A stretch of DNA of 63,010 nt, taken from Multifurca ochricompacta (lineage: Eukaryota > Basidiomycota > Agaricomycetes > Russulales > Russulaceae). A program made the position numbers and the translations under genes. Positions 54,311 to 63,010 of this stretch are shown one piece after another. The stretch is taken from assembly GCA_022496185.1 (NCBI GenBank), contig WTXG01000213.1, positions 1 through 63,010 on the forward strand. The letters are read 5' to 3'. The notes below the pieces were generated by a model. It worked only from the letters and a program-made list of their open reading frames with translations, did no database searches and was not told where the DNA came from. Numbering within the stretch: the stretch's first letter is position 1; each line of letters starts with the position of its first letter.

Positions 54311-54812
54311 TGTGAAACAGGCATGTGCGCAGCATACTGACTGTAAATGTTAGCGGGTTAAGCTAGACAAAGACAAGTAACTTCAGAGATAGAAGGAACT
54401 CTATTATACTATGCTACTGACCTAGACAAAGACAAGTACTATATAAAGCGTTAGTCTCAAGGTATGATAGTAAGTAAGAGAGGGACTTACACTTCAGAGA
54501 TAGAAGGAACTCTGAAGTGTAAGAGACGAGACAGACACCCTTATATACTATTCAAGGGATGGTCTGTGCACTGGGAATAAGTCCACAAGTGCCGGACAAA
54601 GTCCAAACAATAAACATGAGGGAATAGAGCTATTGGCTACTACAGAAATCACATGTTACATGGTGCATCAGTCAGCTACTGCGGAATGTGAGAAAGAAAG
54701 TAATAATGATAATGTAAAAAGTCCGAAACTCCGGTATCTAATCTAATCTACAAAGTAGCTAATCTAATCACCTGATGCCTGAAGCATCACCGAACATCTT
54801 CTGTGTTCAACA

Positions 54813-55567
54813 CTCTCACTTGTAGCTATAGTATTTACTGATTCTTTCACTGCAGCTATTTGCTTTATAGGTACTAGTCACTTATATAGTCTTCTACCAG
54901 GCGCAGGGCCATCACAGTGGCAGCACACACTGGCAAAGACAAGCCATTTGCTTTATAGTTCTCACACTATATATGGTGGGGAACAGGCTTGGTACAGGCT
55001 TGGACTTAGATGCTATACTATTACTATCTATCTCACCCTGTAGATAGACTTAGATGCATTCAATAGAGCAATAGCAACTGCTTTATTATAGCAGCTATAC
55101 AGTGGCTTTTATATGTACTATTTCAGCTAATTAAATGAGCGCGTTATCTCGTTAATGATGTGACTTGATCACATGCCCGATCTTAAATGTATATCTAATT
55201 AATTGTGAACGCGTTTTTGATCTCATCACATTGTGCTATCTAAGCATGATCACAATTATGTCAGACCGCTATCCGATATCTCTGCACCAGTATTCTGGTT
55301 CAACATACAGTATATGGAAAGCTACAGTACTGATTAAAATGCAATCTCATGTGCATGATGATCAATGTACTTATGACATAGAACAATTTGAATGTGTCTA
55401 GAGAGTATGAGTCTGTGAGCCTGTGTAATGGTAATGGATTACTATCATAAACTGGATAAGATGCACTGCTCATAAGAATGCATCCAGATGCACAACAGCC
55501 TTGCATTGTCTGCCCTTCTATGTCAAGCTGTACTACCCACATACCAGTAGTATTATCTATTGAGACC
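54813..55567 (+). repeat. LTR-like repeat with a short gag-like start
   Basis: 54977-55305 matches 39700-39967 and 23198-23438, starting tggggaacaggcttggtaca and ending attctggttcaaca. A short frame (55261-55401) reads YPISLHQYSGSTYSIWKATV, reminiscent of the W-K start of copia gag, then stops. No other gene is seen. Confidence 0.45.
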
Positions 55568-55650
55568 TGTGAAACAGGCATGAGGTGCAGCATACTGACT
55601 GTAGTGTTAGCATGTAAGGCTAGAAAGACAAGTTATACTTCAGAGGTTGA
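55568..55650 (+). mobile_element. Truncated copia-family LTR
   Basis: The first 83 bases of a copia LTR (tgtgaaacaggcatgaggtg, gacaagttatacttcagag) are cut off at 55650 by the gypsy LTR. The remainder presumably lies beyond the far end of the gypsy element, outside the window. Confidence 0.75.
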
Positions 55651-56266
55651 TGTTACGTCCGGTGCGAGACGTTCCACACGACTTGTGCGACAGCTTTGTA
55701 CGTTATTCAGATAAGAGGTCAATAGGCCTCTTGGAGTTCGAATGGATGAGTCAACGTCAAAGGGGCTGTTCCCTAGTGACGATGTTGAGTGGAAAGTGCC
55801 AAAAGCACTGAGATGATCGAGTCAGAGGTTTCAAGGGAAGTCCAGAAGACAAACACCGATGTATTCAATAAGTCGAGTCTAGGTCTACATTGTAGTTACA
55901 GCGGACTTATATACGTAATCGAATGAGCGTCTAAAGATAAGATAGTGGAGTCATGTGGGCCCGAATATACGAAAGCGAAGGGCGTAAAGCCTGGCTTCTG
56001 ATAGGGAATTAAGTAAGTGTCCGGTCATAACGATAAGGATAAGAGATAACGGATAAGGAGCCAATCATAGACAAAGCGACATAAACAAAGACAAAGTCAG
56101 TCATGGGGAAGGAAGCAAGGCATGTGACGGGTCCCAGGAAGGGGACGTGATCAGGAAATGTAAAGTAGGGGGACGGTAGGGTCGTCACTGGGGATCGTGA
56201 AGAAAAGTGGGTTGCTAGGCAGGGGTCGTAACATCACCCCCTCTTCTGGCTCTAGCTGACCCAGCT

Positions 56267-57330
56267 AGAAACGACTCGTACCATCATCATCCTGCACCAG
56301 GTCCAAGTAATCATCAGCTACATTACGATCGTCCATGGTGTAATTTTCCTTGTCCTCATCCTGGGGACACCTATGTGCGCGGAGGAAGCCGTAGGGGCCG
56401 CGCTGTCCACACGAGTGACAGAGGTCGTGGATAGGGCAGTCCAACTCGCGATGCCCGCGTTGTGACGCAGGCACTTGCCGCACCAGCCGGACGGGTTGAT
56501 GATTGTCGGGGGAACGCCTACACGGCGGAAAATACAGAACCGGCTCCAGTGCAGGTTGCTGCGGCAGTGGCGACACCACTTGCGGTTGAGGGGACAGTTC
56601 CAGCTGATATGGTACTTACTGTCACACCGCCAACATGTTTCTCCGCGGGGGTTCTCATGCATCCGCGGCATCTCGAACCAATTGGGCAACAACCTTGGTG
56701 CAGCCCCTAACGATCGTGGAGGGAGAGGTCGCGCGTATGTGTCCGCATACCTCTCAGCGATGGTCTGGTACGCATCCCCGGTTTCCAGCCTCTTTCGGAT
56801 CTCTACCAACTCCTGCTCGACCTGGAACATCCCACTGGTCAATCTCGTCATCATCTTCGCGTGTTCCTTGTACTGTTTATTGAGTGTCGTACGCAGTGTC
56901 AGGTTCTTCCGCAGCCTCATTACCTCGGCTTTGAGGCGCGGGAGACGCATGTCGTTCAGTACTTCGTCGATCGCAAAGGCGCGGGAATCTTCCGCGGCCA
57001 AATGCCCTAGCTGTTCATCGCTCATTGTGTGATGCAGTCGTCCTGTATAGCGCTCTTCCAAATAGACCGGGGCCCCATAAACGGGACCATTCTTCTTCAT
57101 GCATCCTGCGACATCCATCCCTCCATTGGTATAAAAGATGTACTTAGCTATCTCCTTGGTGCCATCCGCCATGGTGATCTCAAGCGGAAGTACATCGACG
57201 AGTTCGGGTTGTTGGTGAAGAACGGGAACTCGGGGACGTCGTCGTCCATCTCCATGCCTACCAGGTCGTTGGGGTGCGGCTCCTCGCAGTGTTCAAAATC
57301 ATCATTGGGGTTGGGTGATTGGTTCTTCAC
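56267..57330 (-). CDS. Extra gypsy ORF: coiled coil plus four CCHC-like knuckles
   Basis: It lies between the chromodomain end (57477) and the 3' LTR, on the coding strand. An acidic lead (NPNDDFEHCEEPHPNDLVGM, 57330 on) shifts frame near 57235 into TKEIAKYIFYTNGG (57172 on). A probable coiled coil follows (LKAEVMRLRKNLTLRTTLNK, QVEQELVEIRKRLE). Then come knuckles CWRCDSKYHISWNC and CRHCRSNLHWSRFC, a third, CGKCLRHN-GHRELDC, that spans a frame jump near 56460, and a fourth CHSCGQRGPYGFLRAHRC. The end is acidic, DDYLDLVQDDDGTSRF, stop near 56267. The CCHC pattern suggests nucleic-acid binding. It could be a second nucleocapsid-like protein or a captured host gene. Two frame jumps mean this copy is probably damaged. 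I do not know a named homologue. Confidence 0.65.
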
Positions 57331-57476
57331 GGTTCTTCTGCAGCTTCATAGTCAATGGGAGAGGAGGGACGAGTAGAGGGGTGAGCGGAAGGGAAGGCTT
57401 CCACAACCACAGTAGTGGCAGTGAAGGCATCAATGGCAGCAGAGGCAGCACGAAGGAAGAAGACATGTTAGATGTG

Positions 57477-60400
57477 TTAGGACGTTGCTGGTGAAGCGTT
57501 GTTCTGGGGAAAAAGTCTGGAGTCTGCCTTCCTTTTAACTGTTTTGGGCGCTTGGGGATGTCGTAAATGGAACTCCGCGATCAGGTCCGGGGCAGAGATA
57601 TCCCCGGCTGGTTCCCACGAGTTGTCAGAGTCTGGGAAACCTCTCCACTTGATCAGGTAATACAGCTTGCGCCCTCGGCCTTGTTGCTTGGAGTCTAGAA
57701 TTTGCTCCACTTCCCATTCTTCTTCGCCGTCGATAAGGTCAGGCGGGGGTCTCGGGAAGTTCTCCCATGAATGGAGGTTTCCTTGTAAGGGGTCAGAAGC
57801 TTGGCATGGAAGACTGGATGGATCTTCCATTTCGGCGGCAACTGCAATTCGTAAGATATGTCTGACAGCTTCCTTGTGATCTGGAAGGGTCCGTGACTCG
57901 GGGTGCTAATTTGGCCGAGGGGTGTGATGTGTGAATGTTCCTACCCTCAAGCCATACCCAGTCATTGGTCTGATAAGGTGTGAATGTGCTTGGCTGTGCT
58001 GCCAGAAGCTGTTGTGCCTTTACCAGATTTTCATTGGCTGATTGCCGCAGTTCTTCCCATTGGCTGATCCGTTTGGTTACTGACGGGACGTTGATAGGCT
58101 TATCTGCCCATGTGGTGCATGGAGTCCAGCCCATGATAAGGGAGAAGGGGGTGGATTTCGTCGTTCCATTGGGCCATGAGTTGTGAGCGAATTCTGCAGT
58201 CGACAGCCATTCTGCCCAGTTGTCTTGCCTGCTGTTGCACCAAAACTGGAGATACTGTTCTAACCATTGGTTCGTCCGCTCAGACTGTCCGTCTGTCTGT
58301 GGATGGTATGCCATTGAGATGTTCTGCGTGATGTCTAGCATCTTGCATAAGGCTCTCGCAAATGCCGATGTGAAACAGGTGTCTCGGTCAGAGATGATCT
58401 TTCTAGGGAGTCTGTAGTGACAGTATACATGGTTCAGGTATAGTTTCGCCACTCCTTCGGCTGTGATAGTTTCGTTGCAGGGAATGAAGAGGGCCGCTTT
58501 GGAGCAATCATGGTCTGTGATTGTAAGGATAGTGTCAAAGCCTTGTGATTTGGGCAGCTTGACAATGAAGTCCATGGCGATGGTCTGGAAAGGAGTCGAT
58601 GTACTGGGAGTAATGGGGAGCATTGGTGGGATTTTGGGTGTGTGTTCACCTTGTTTGCTTGACATGATGTGCATCCTCATACGTAGTTTCGATGTCCTTT
58701 TTCATATTGGGCCACCAATAGTCTCGTTTGGCCAGGGCATAGGTGTTGGCAATGCCTGGATGGCCAGCGGAGGGAAGGTCGTGATGAAAATGGATCACCC
58801 CCCTCTTAATGTTGTCACCACCGGTGACAACGAGTCGATCCCCATCTTTCCACCAAAGACCGCTGATTTCCTTCAAATTGTGAGTGTCGGCCCATGAACA
58901 GCACAGGTCTTGGTTCATATTTTGGGAAACTTGTGCCCAAAGGTCCATGTCATGGAGACTGACAACGGCTGTCTTGGCAAATACCTCTTCTGGGAGGACA
59001 GTGATGTCGTTATTGTCGTCCTCCCCTGTATGCATGTCTGGTCTGCGCGATAATGCATCTGCTCTAGCGTTCTGACTCCCAGCAATGTGTTTCAGCGTGA
59101 AGTTGTATTCTTCTAATTCTAAGACTTCTTGTGCCACACGCCGGCTGATCTTGTGGGGTTCTTTCCAGTATAGGAGGTTGGAATGATCAGTGTGGATGAC
59201 GGTCTTATGAGGGGTTCCTGCCAAGTAGGGTCGCCAGTGTCACAACACCTTGACTATGGCTAAAAGCTCTCTATCCCAGATGTCGTAGTTCCTCTCAGCG
59301 GGGGAGAAGGTTTCAGAGTAGTATGCCACTGGGTGAAGTACTTGTGCGGCATCTCTCTGGTATAACACTGCCCCGTTCGCAAAGTGTGAGGCGTCCACTT
59401 CTACTTCAAAGGGGTGGCCTAGATCTGGTTGGATAAGTACTGGTTCTGAGCCAACAAGATCCCTAATCTGTTCAAACACCTGTTGTTGTGTGGCATCCCA
59501 ATGCCATGGTATGTCCTTTTTCAGCAGGTCGTTCAGTGGTCGTGCTATGCCTGAAAATCCCTTGATGAATCGTCGGTAAAAGTTACAGAATCCAATGAAC
59601 GATCGGACATCCTTGACACAAGTTGGCACGGGCCACTCCCGGATTCCCTGTACTTTAACGGGATCCATGTGCACTTGTCCTCCTTCCAAGATGACCCCGA
59701 GGTACTCAATGCTCCGCTGTTCGAAGGAGCATTTGGCGGGCTTGAGATAGAGGTCATGTTCATGCAGTATATCCAACACCTGATGTACGCGACTTCAGTG
59801 GTGGTCCAAGTCATCTGGGGTGGCTACTAGGATGTCGTCCATATAGACCACTACTTCTCCTGTGAGAATGAGGTTGCGGAAGATGTGGTTCATCATAGAC
59901 TGGAATGTTGCTGGCGAATTTGTGAGACCAAAGAACATAACATTGGGTTCGAACAACCCTTGATTTGTCTTGAACGCCGCCTTGCACTGGTCACCTTCCT
60001 TGATTCTAACGTTGTTATAACCCCATTGCATGTCCATCTTTGAGAAGAGGGACTTATCCCTCATAGTGTCAATGAGTTCAGAGATGAGTGGCAGGGGGTA
60101 GGCATTTTTCACGGTGTAGGTGTTAATTCATCGGTAATCCTGAACTGGTCGCAGCTTGCCATCCTTCTTTTTGATGAAGAAGAAGGGTGAAGTGTACTGC
60201 GACTTGGATGGGCAAATATATCCTTTTGCCAAATGTTCTTCCAGGAACTCCGTCAATGCCACCTGTTTGGACTGGGACAGTGGATAGATTTTGAAATCTA
60301 TTGCTGTTGGCGTATCAGGGAGTAGGTCTATGGCGTGGTCCCATGGTCTGGAGGGTGGAAAACGCTGGGATTCTTCCTCGGAAAACACCTTCCAATGCTG

Positions 60401-61012
60401 ATGGTAGGTACTCGGCACTACATTGCTGTACGTTTTTTCTGCCTGCCCTTGTATTGCTTTCTGGGCTAGCTCTGATGCTTTAGTAGCGTAACACTGACCT
60501 GGGTCTTCCTCTCCTGTACTTGTGGCTTTTATTGTCGGATGTCTGACTGCATAGTCATAGCCTATCGATGTGATGATAGTGGGATATGATTCTTTATCCA
60601 TTGTCGCATCAGCCCAGTTGATCTTGGGCTCGAACGTGGCGAGCCACGGGTACCCTAAGATAAGATCTTCGTCTCTTAGATCCGTAATTAGGAAACGAAT
60701 GTTCTTCATAGCCTCTCCAACCTGGACCTTCAGATCCGTGTAGTGAGTGATCTTTCCAGCGCAATTGGCCGTTCCGTCAATATTCCAAATGTTCTTTTCC
60801 TGGGGAAGTGCCAGCCGTCCCAAACCCATTGTCTTGATTAGTCGTGGGTGAATAAAATTGTCTGTGGCTCCGGAGTCCACTAAAATATCTCGATCGGCCG
60901 TCCTCTGTGTAGTTTCAAAATGGACTGGTATTTTCAATGATTTGAATCGACTAGCATACACAGAGGTAACATGGAGTGCTCGTGCCCAGGCCGATGGGTT
61001 TGAGCCTAACAA
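57477..61012 (-). pseudogene. Gypsy pol: protease, RT, RNase H, integrase, chromodomain
   Basis: The frame opens at -1 relative to gag at their junction (about 61012). Protease DILVDSGATDNFIHPRLI is followed by RT pieces [58 protein letters not shown] and [11 protein letters not shown] (about 59845). RNase H has EVDASHFANGAVL and the integrase H-region YALAKRDYWWPNMKK. The DDE core has TIAMDFIVKLP, KIISDRDTCF and GQSERTNQWLEQYL. The chromodomain (about 57730-57560) reads EWEVEQILDSKQQGRG, LIKWRGFPDSDNSWEPAGDI. TGA codons lie near 60129, 59796 and 59241, with frameshifts near 58660 and 57820. The chromodomain normally steers integration to marked heterochromatin. Confidence 0.9.
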
Positions 61013-62538
61013 AAATCCTTTTTCGCAAATGCCTTTTCCACCAGTATGGCGCGCACTTCCTCACTTTCCTTCATCATGTTGGCCCATATATCCTGAGCCT
61101 TCTCTTCTTTTGACCGCTTGTCCACAGTGGTGGGGTTGTTCTGAATGGGATGTTCTGTTGCCACAGTGGCGACAGCGACTCGTGCTCCCCTCTTGGGACA
61201 GTCCCGGGACATATGTCCCAGTGCTCTGCAACGGAAGCAGCGCCCTTCCTTCATTAGTGTCTGCTGCTCGTCTTCCGTAAGTGCCACCCGAGCTCGGGCC
61301 CGATCTGCAGAGGTGTCCATAGCATTTGGATCCCTCTGGCCATGCAGGGCAGGCTTTACCCCAAACACTGCCTTCCACTGATCTCGGGTTTTGCCTTTCT
61401 TGGTGTCGACTCCAAACCTTGTCTGGAAGTCGAGATAGTCTTGTTGCTGCCTCCGAGCAGCATCAACCCAAGTGTCCCAGTCGTGAGGATGATGGAATTG
61501 AATAATATTTTTGACTAGGGGGTTGGGCAAACCTTGCGAAAAGAGGTCTAATGTTGCCTCTTCATCAGTGTCATAGCCGGCCCTGTTGGCTAGACTTCTG
61601 AACTTGGCGACGTACGCGTCAAGTTCTCCCTTCTCCATTCTGAGGGACTTTAGTTCCCAGGCTGCTTTCTGCTTGGCCTGCCCGTCTGTGAAGGCGTCCT
61701 TGAACCTTTCTGCTATGGTCTCCCAAAGACCTTCGCTTGTGGTTTGACACCCGCTTTCAACCTGCTCATTGAGCCACTCCAGCTGCTCCATTGTCCAATC
61801 ATCCACTGCATCCCCTCGGATCAGGGAGAGAAACAGATTGGCTCGTTGGAATGGGTTAACAATCTGTGGGACATCATGATTGAAGTTCTTGAATGTTGTG
61901 AACTCCAACATGAACTTCTTGCTTTGTGAGCGGTCCCCAGTGAATGTTTGGGGCAACACTCTGGACAGACATCTGGAAGGGGGGGGGATGTTTGGTGGTG
62001 GTGCCACAGGGGCTGGTGGGGCGGGGTCTGGAAGTTGGGCGGCGATGGTGGACATGGGTGGGTAAGATAGGGTGACAGTGTCTGTAGACTGTATTGATAT
62101 CTGGGGAGTTGTCAAAGCAGGGGCTCTGAACATGACAACTGCAGGTGCAACCGGAAACGTAGTCGCTGCTAATGCTGGTGCTTCTTCTTCACTGGGTTCT
62201 TCTACGTACTCCTCTGGTTCGGAGTCCGTGATGATGGCCGGGGGATTTTCTCTCCACAGGCCTAGTCCAAATTCGGGTGGGGCAGGTCCTGTAGTGACCC
62301 AAGAGTGTCGGCTGTCCGAGTATCGGATGCGATACCAAACTCTCTTCTCATCGTCATATTCTACTGGTTGGTATCTTCCATCGTGATAGACGTAGTATCC
62401 AAAATCGGACTCAAAGTCTTTCCAGGTGGCAGAGCCAAGTACTTGCTGTGAAAGATTATTCTCGTCTCTGCGTTCGATAAGCTCTTCTGGAAGAGGGTCT
62501 GACTGCAGCTGGAAGCCACTGTGAGAGACTCGACTTGA
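61006..62538 (-). CDS. Gypsy gag
   Basis: The frame is open through the leader into the LTR, so the true start is uncertain; no early ATG is seen after the primer site. An N-terminal part with YYVYHDGRYQPVEYDDEKRV and an acidic/proline-rich linker precede the capsid-like region (FMLEFTTFKNFNHDV, ANLFLSLIRGDAVDDW, WELKSLRMEKGELDAYVAKF, LFSQGLPNPLVKNII). A CCHC knuckle CFRCRALGHMSRDC lies near 61225-61184. The ORF ends at TAG 61006-61008, where pol begins in the -1 frame. This is the only gypsy gene without an internal lesion. Confidence 0.85.
   Translation of the reverse strand, partial: SSRVSHSGFQLQSDPLPEELIERRDENNLSQQVLGSATWKDFESDFGYYVYHDGRYQPVEYDDEKRVWYRIRYSDSRHSWVTTGPAPPEFGLGLWRENPPAIITDSEPEEYVEEPSEEEAPALAATTFPVAPAVVMFRAPALTTPQISIQSTDTVTLSYPPMSTIAAQLPDPAPPAPVAPPPNIPPPSRCLSRVLPQTFTGDRSQSKKFMLEFTTFKNFNHDVPQIVNPFQRANLFLSLIRGDAVDDWTMEQLEWLNEQVESGCQTTSEGLWETIAERFKDAFTDGQAKQKAAWELKSLRMEKGELDAYVAKFRSLANRAGYDTDEEATLDLFSQGLPNPLVKNIIQFHHPHDWDTWVDAARRQQQDYLDFQTRFGVDTKKGKTRDQWKAVFGVKPALHGQRDPNAMDTSADRARARVALTEDEQQTLMKEGRCFRCRALGHMSRDCPKRGARVAVATVATEHPIQNNPTTVDKRSKEEKAQDIWANMMKESEEVRAILVEKAFAKKDFC
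62526..62536 (-). promoter_or_regulatory. Putative self-priming primer-binding site of the gypsy element
   Basis: Two bases inside the 5' LTR the coding strand reads aagtcgagtct. Its exact reverse complement, agactcgactt, occurs in coding sense within the 3' LTR (55880-55870). The 5' LTR has agacttgactt (62768-62758), a CpG to TpG change. No tRNA-like TGG start is present. Elements of the Tf1/sushi type prime from the 5' end of their own RNA through an 11-nt match. Confidence 0.55.
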
Positions 62539-62795
62539 TGTTACGTCCGGTGCGAGACGTTCCGCATGACTTGTGCAACAGCTTTGTACGTTATTCAGAT
62601 AAGAGGTCAATAGGACCTCTTGGAGTTCGAATGGATGAGTCAACGTCAAAGGGGCTGTTCCCTAGTGACGATGTTGAGTGGAAAGTGCCAAAAGCACTGA
62701 GAGATCAGTCAGAGGTTTCAAGGGGAAGTCCAGAAGACAAACACCAATGTATTCAATAAGTCAAGTCTGAGGTCTACATTGTAGTTACAGCGGAC

Positions 62796-62802
62796 TTATA
62801 TA
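62796..62802 (-). promoter_or_regulatory. TATA box of the gypsy 5' LTR
   Basis: The coding strand reads tatataa here, 28-34 nt upstream of the agacttgactt at 62768. That spacing makes 62768 a likely transcript start and supports the self-priming model. Confidence 0.55.
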
Positions 62803-63010
62803 TGTAATGAATGAGCGTCTAAAGATAAGATAGCGCAGAGTCATGTGGGCCCGAATATATGAAAGCGAAGGGTGTAAAGCCTGGCTTCTGATAGGGAATT
62901 AAGTAAGTGTCCGGTCGTAATGATAAGAGATAAGAGATAACGATAAGGAGCCAATCATAGACAAAGCGATAAACAAAGACAAAGTCAGTCACGGGGAAGG
63001 AAGCAAGGCA

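Larger units (their letters stand above)
47738..54812 (-). mobile_element. Copia (Ty1) LTR retrotransposon, complete but mutated
   Basis: The element is flanked by ctctc at 47733-47737 and 54813-54817. The left LTR is 47738-48758 and includes a nested solo LTR; without it the LTR is 502 bp. The right LTR is 54311-54812, also 502 bp. By eye the two LTRs differ at four sites, all C/T at CpG. Coding is on the minus strand: gag, protease, integrase, RT, RNase H. A purine-rich tract (ggaggga on the minus strand, about 48759-48765) adjoins the 3' LTR. About 900 bases of leader without clear coding (53401-54296) lie between the primer site and gag. Confidence 0.93.
55651..63010 (-). mobile_element. 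Ty3/gypsy chromovirus, runs off the window
   Basis: The 3' LTR is 55651-56233 (583 bp, tgttacgtcc...gtcgtaaca). The 5' LTR starts at 62539 and continues past 63010. The coding order on the minus strand is gag, protease, RT, RNase H, integrase, chromodomain, then an extra ORF. A purine-rich tract (agaagagggggtga on the minus strand, 56234-56247) adjoins the 3' LTR. Most substitutions between the visible LTR parts are CpG to TpG or CpA; a few are small indels. In-frame TGA codons and frameshifts show that this copy is inactive. Confidence 0.92.

Noticed and set aside
61006..62649. Gypsy gag starting at the ATG at 62649
   Set aside because: That ATG is inside the 5' LTR and the following residues read through the primer site; the homologous region starts later, so the start was left open.

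Overview
The window looks like nuclear DNA of an Agaricomycete-type basidiomycete. Genes are broken by many short GT-AG introns (about 50-70 nt, one GC-AG). The gene content is typical of that group: a Goodbye-NACHT-ankyrin STAND receptor family, a Crinkler-type kinase, an HNH_2 nuclease protein, and Tad-like LINE, copia and chromovirus retroelements. I cannot name the species. No rRNA, convincing tRNA, CRISPR array or bacterial operon was seen.

Layout. Bases 1-9.5 kb hold housekeeping genes: a RidA/YjgF homologue (102-767, core segment scrambled by three apparent 1-nt losses), a DSK2/ubiquilin gene (2653-4152), a DUS1-type tRNA-dihydrouridine synthase (6475-8076) and a dienelactone-hydrolase-family gene (8336-9509, minus). 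Bases 11-18.2 kb are a graveyard: an HNH protein with a nonsense codon, a Crinkler-kinase gene that appears to have been split by a ~0.7 kb inversion, and a shattered UBP8/USP22 deubiquitinase relic.

Bases 18.3-47.5 kb are dominated by three copies of one segment: aldo-keto reductase pseudogene, conserved promoter, then an eight-exon Goodbye-NACHT-ankyrin (NLR-like) gene. Copy A is 19351-23231, copy B 26808-30573 and copy C 42171-46211, with 12, 11 and 14 near-identical 33-residue ankyrin repeats that vary mainly at a few surface codons. A and C read through as about 1167 and 1220 residues. B has one base missing in a G run. The 3' end of A is replaced by an LTR-like repeat. The left edge of C abuts a hAT-type MITE. 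The flank of B was split by a LINE, which was itself hit by two solo LTRs and a MITE; each insertion has its own target duplication, and conceptual removal of the two LTRs restores the LINE reading frame. An SDR gene relic lies between B and C.

Bases 47.7-63.0 kb are LTR retrotransposons on the minus strand: a complete copia element (47738-54812, ctctc duplications, a third solo LTR nested in one LTR) and a chromodomain Ty3/gypsy element whose 5' LTR runs off the window. The copia primer site looks like the half-tRNA initiator-Met type. The gypsy primer site is complementary to a sequence about 30 nt downstream of the LTR TATA box, suggesting Tf1-like self-priming. The gypsy element also carries an extra coiled-coil, multi-CCHC ORF 3' of the integrase. 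LTR-pair differences and several nonsense codons are mostly CpG to TpG/CpA, the expected mark of methylation-linked mutation in basidiomycetes.

The most interesting biology is the expanding NLR-like cluster with hypervariable ankyrin arrays in a transposon-rich setting, and the unusual architecture of the gypsy element.
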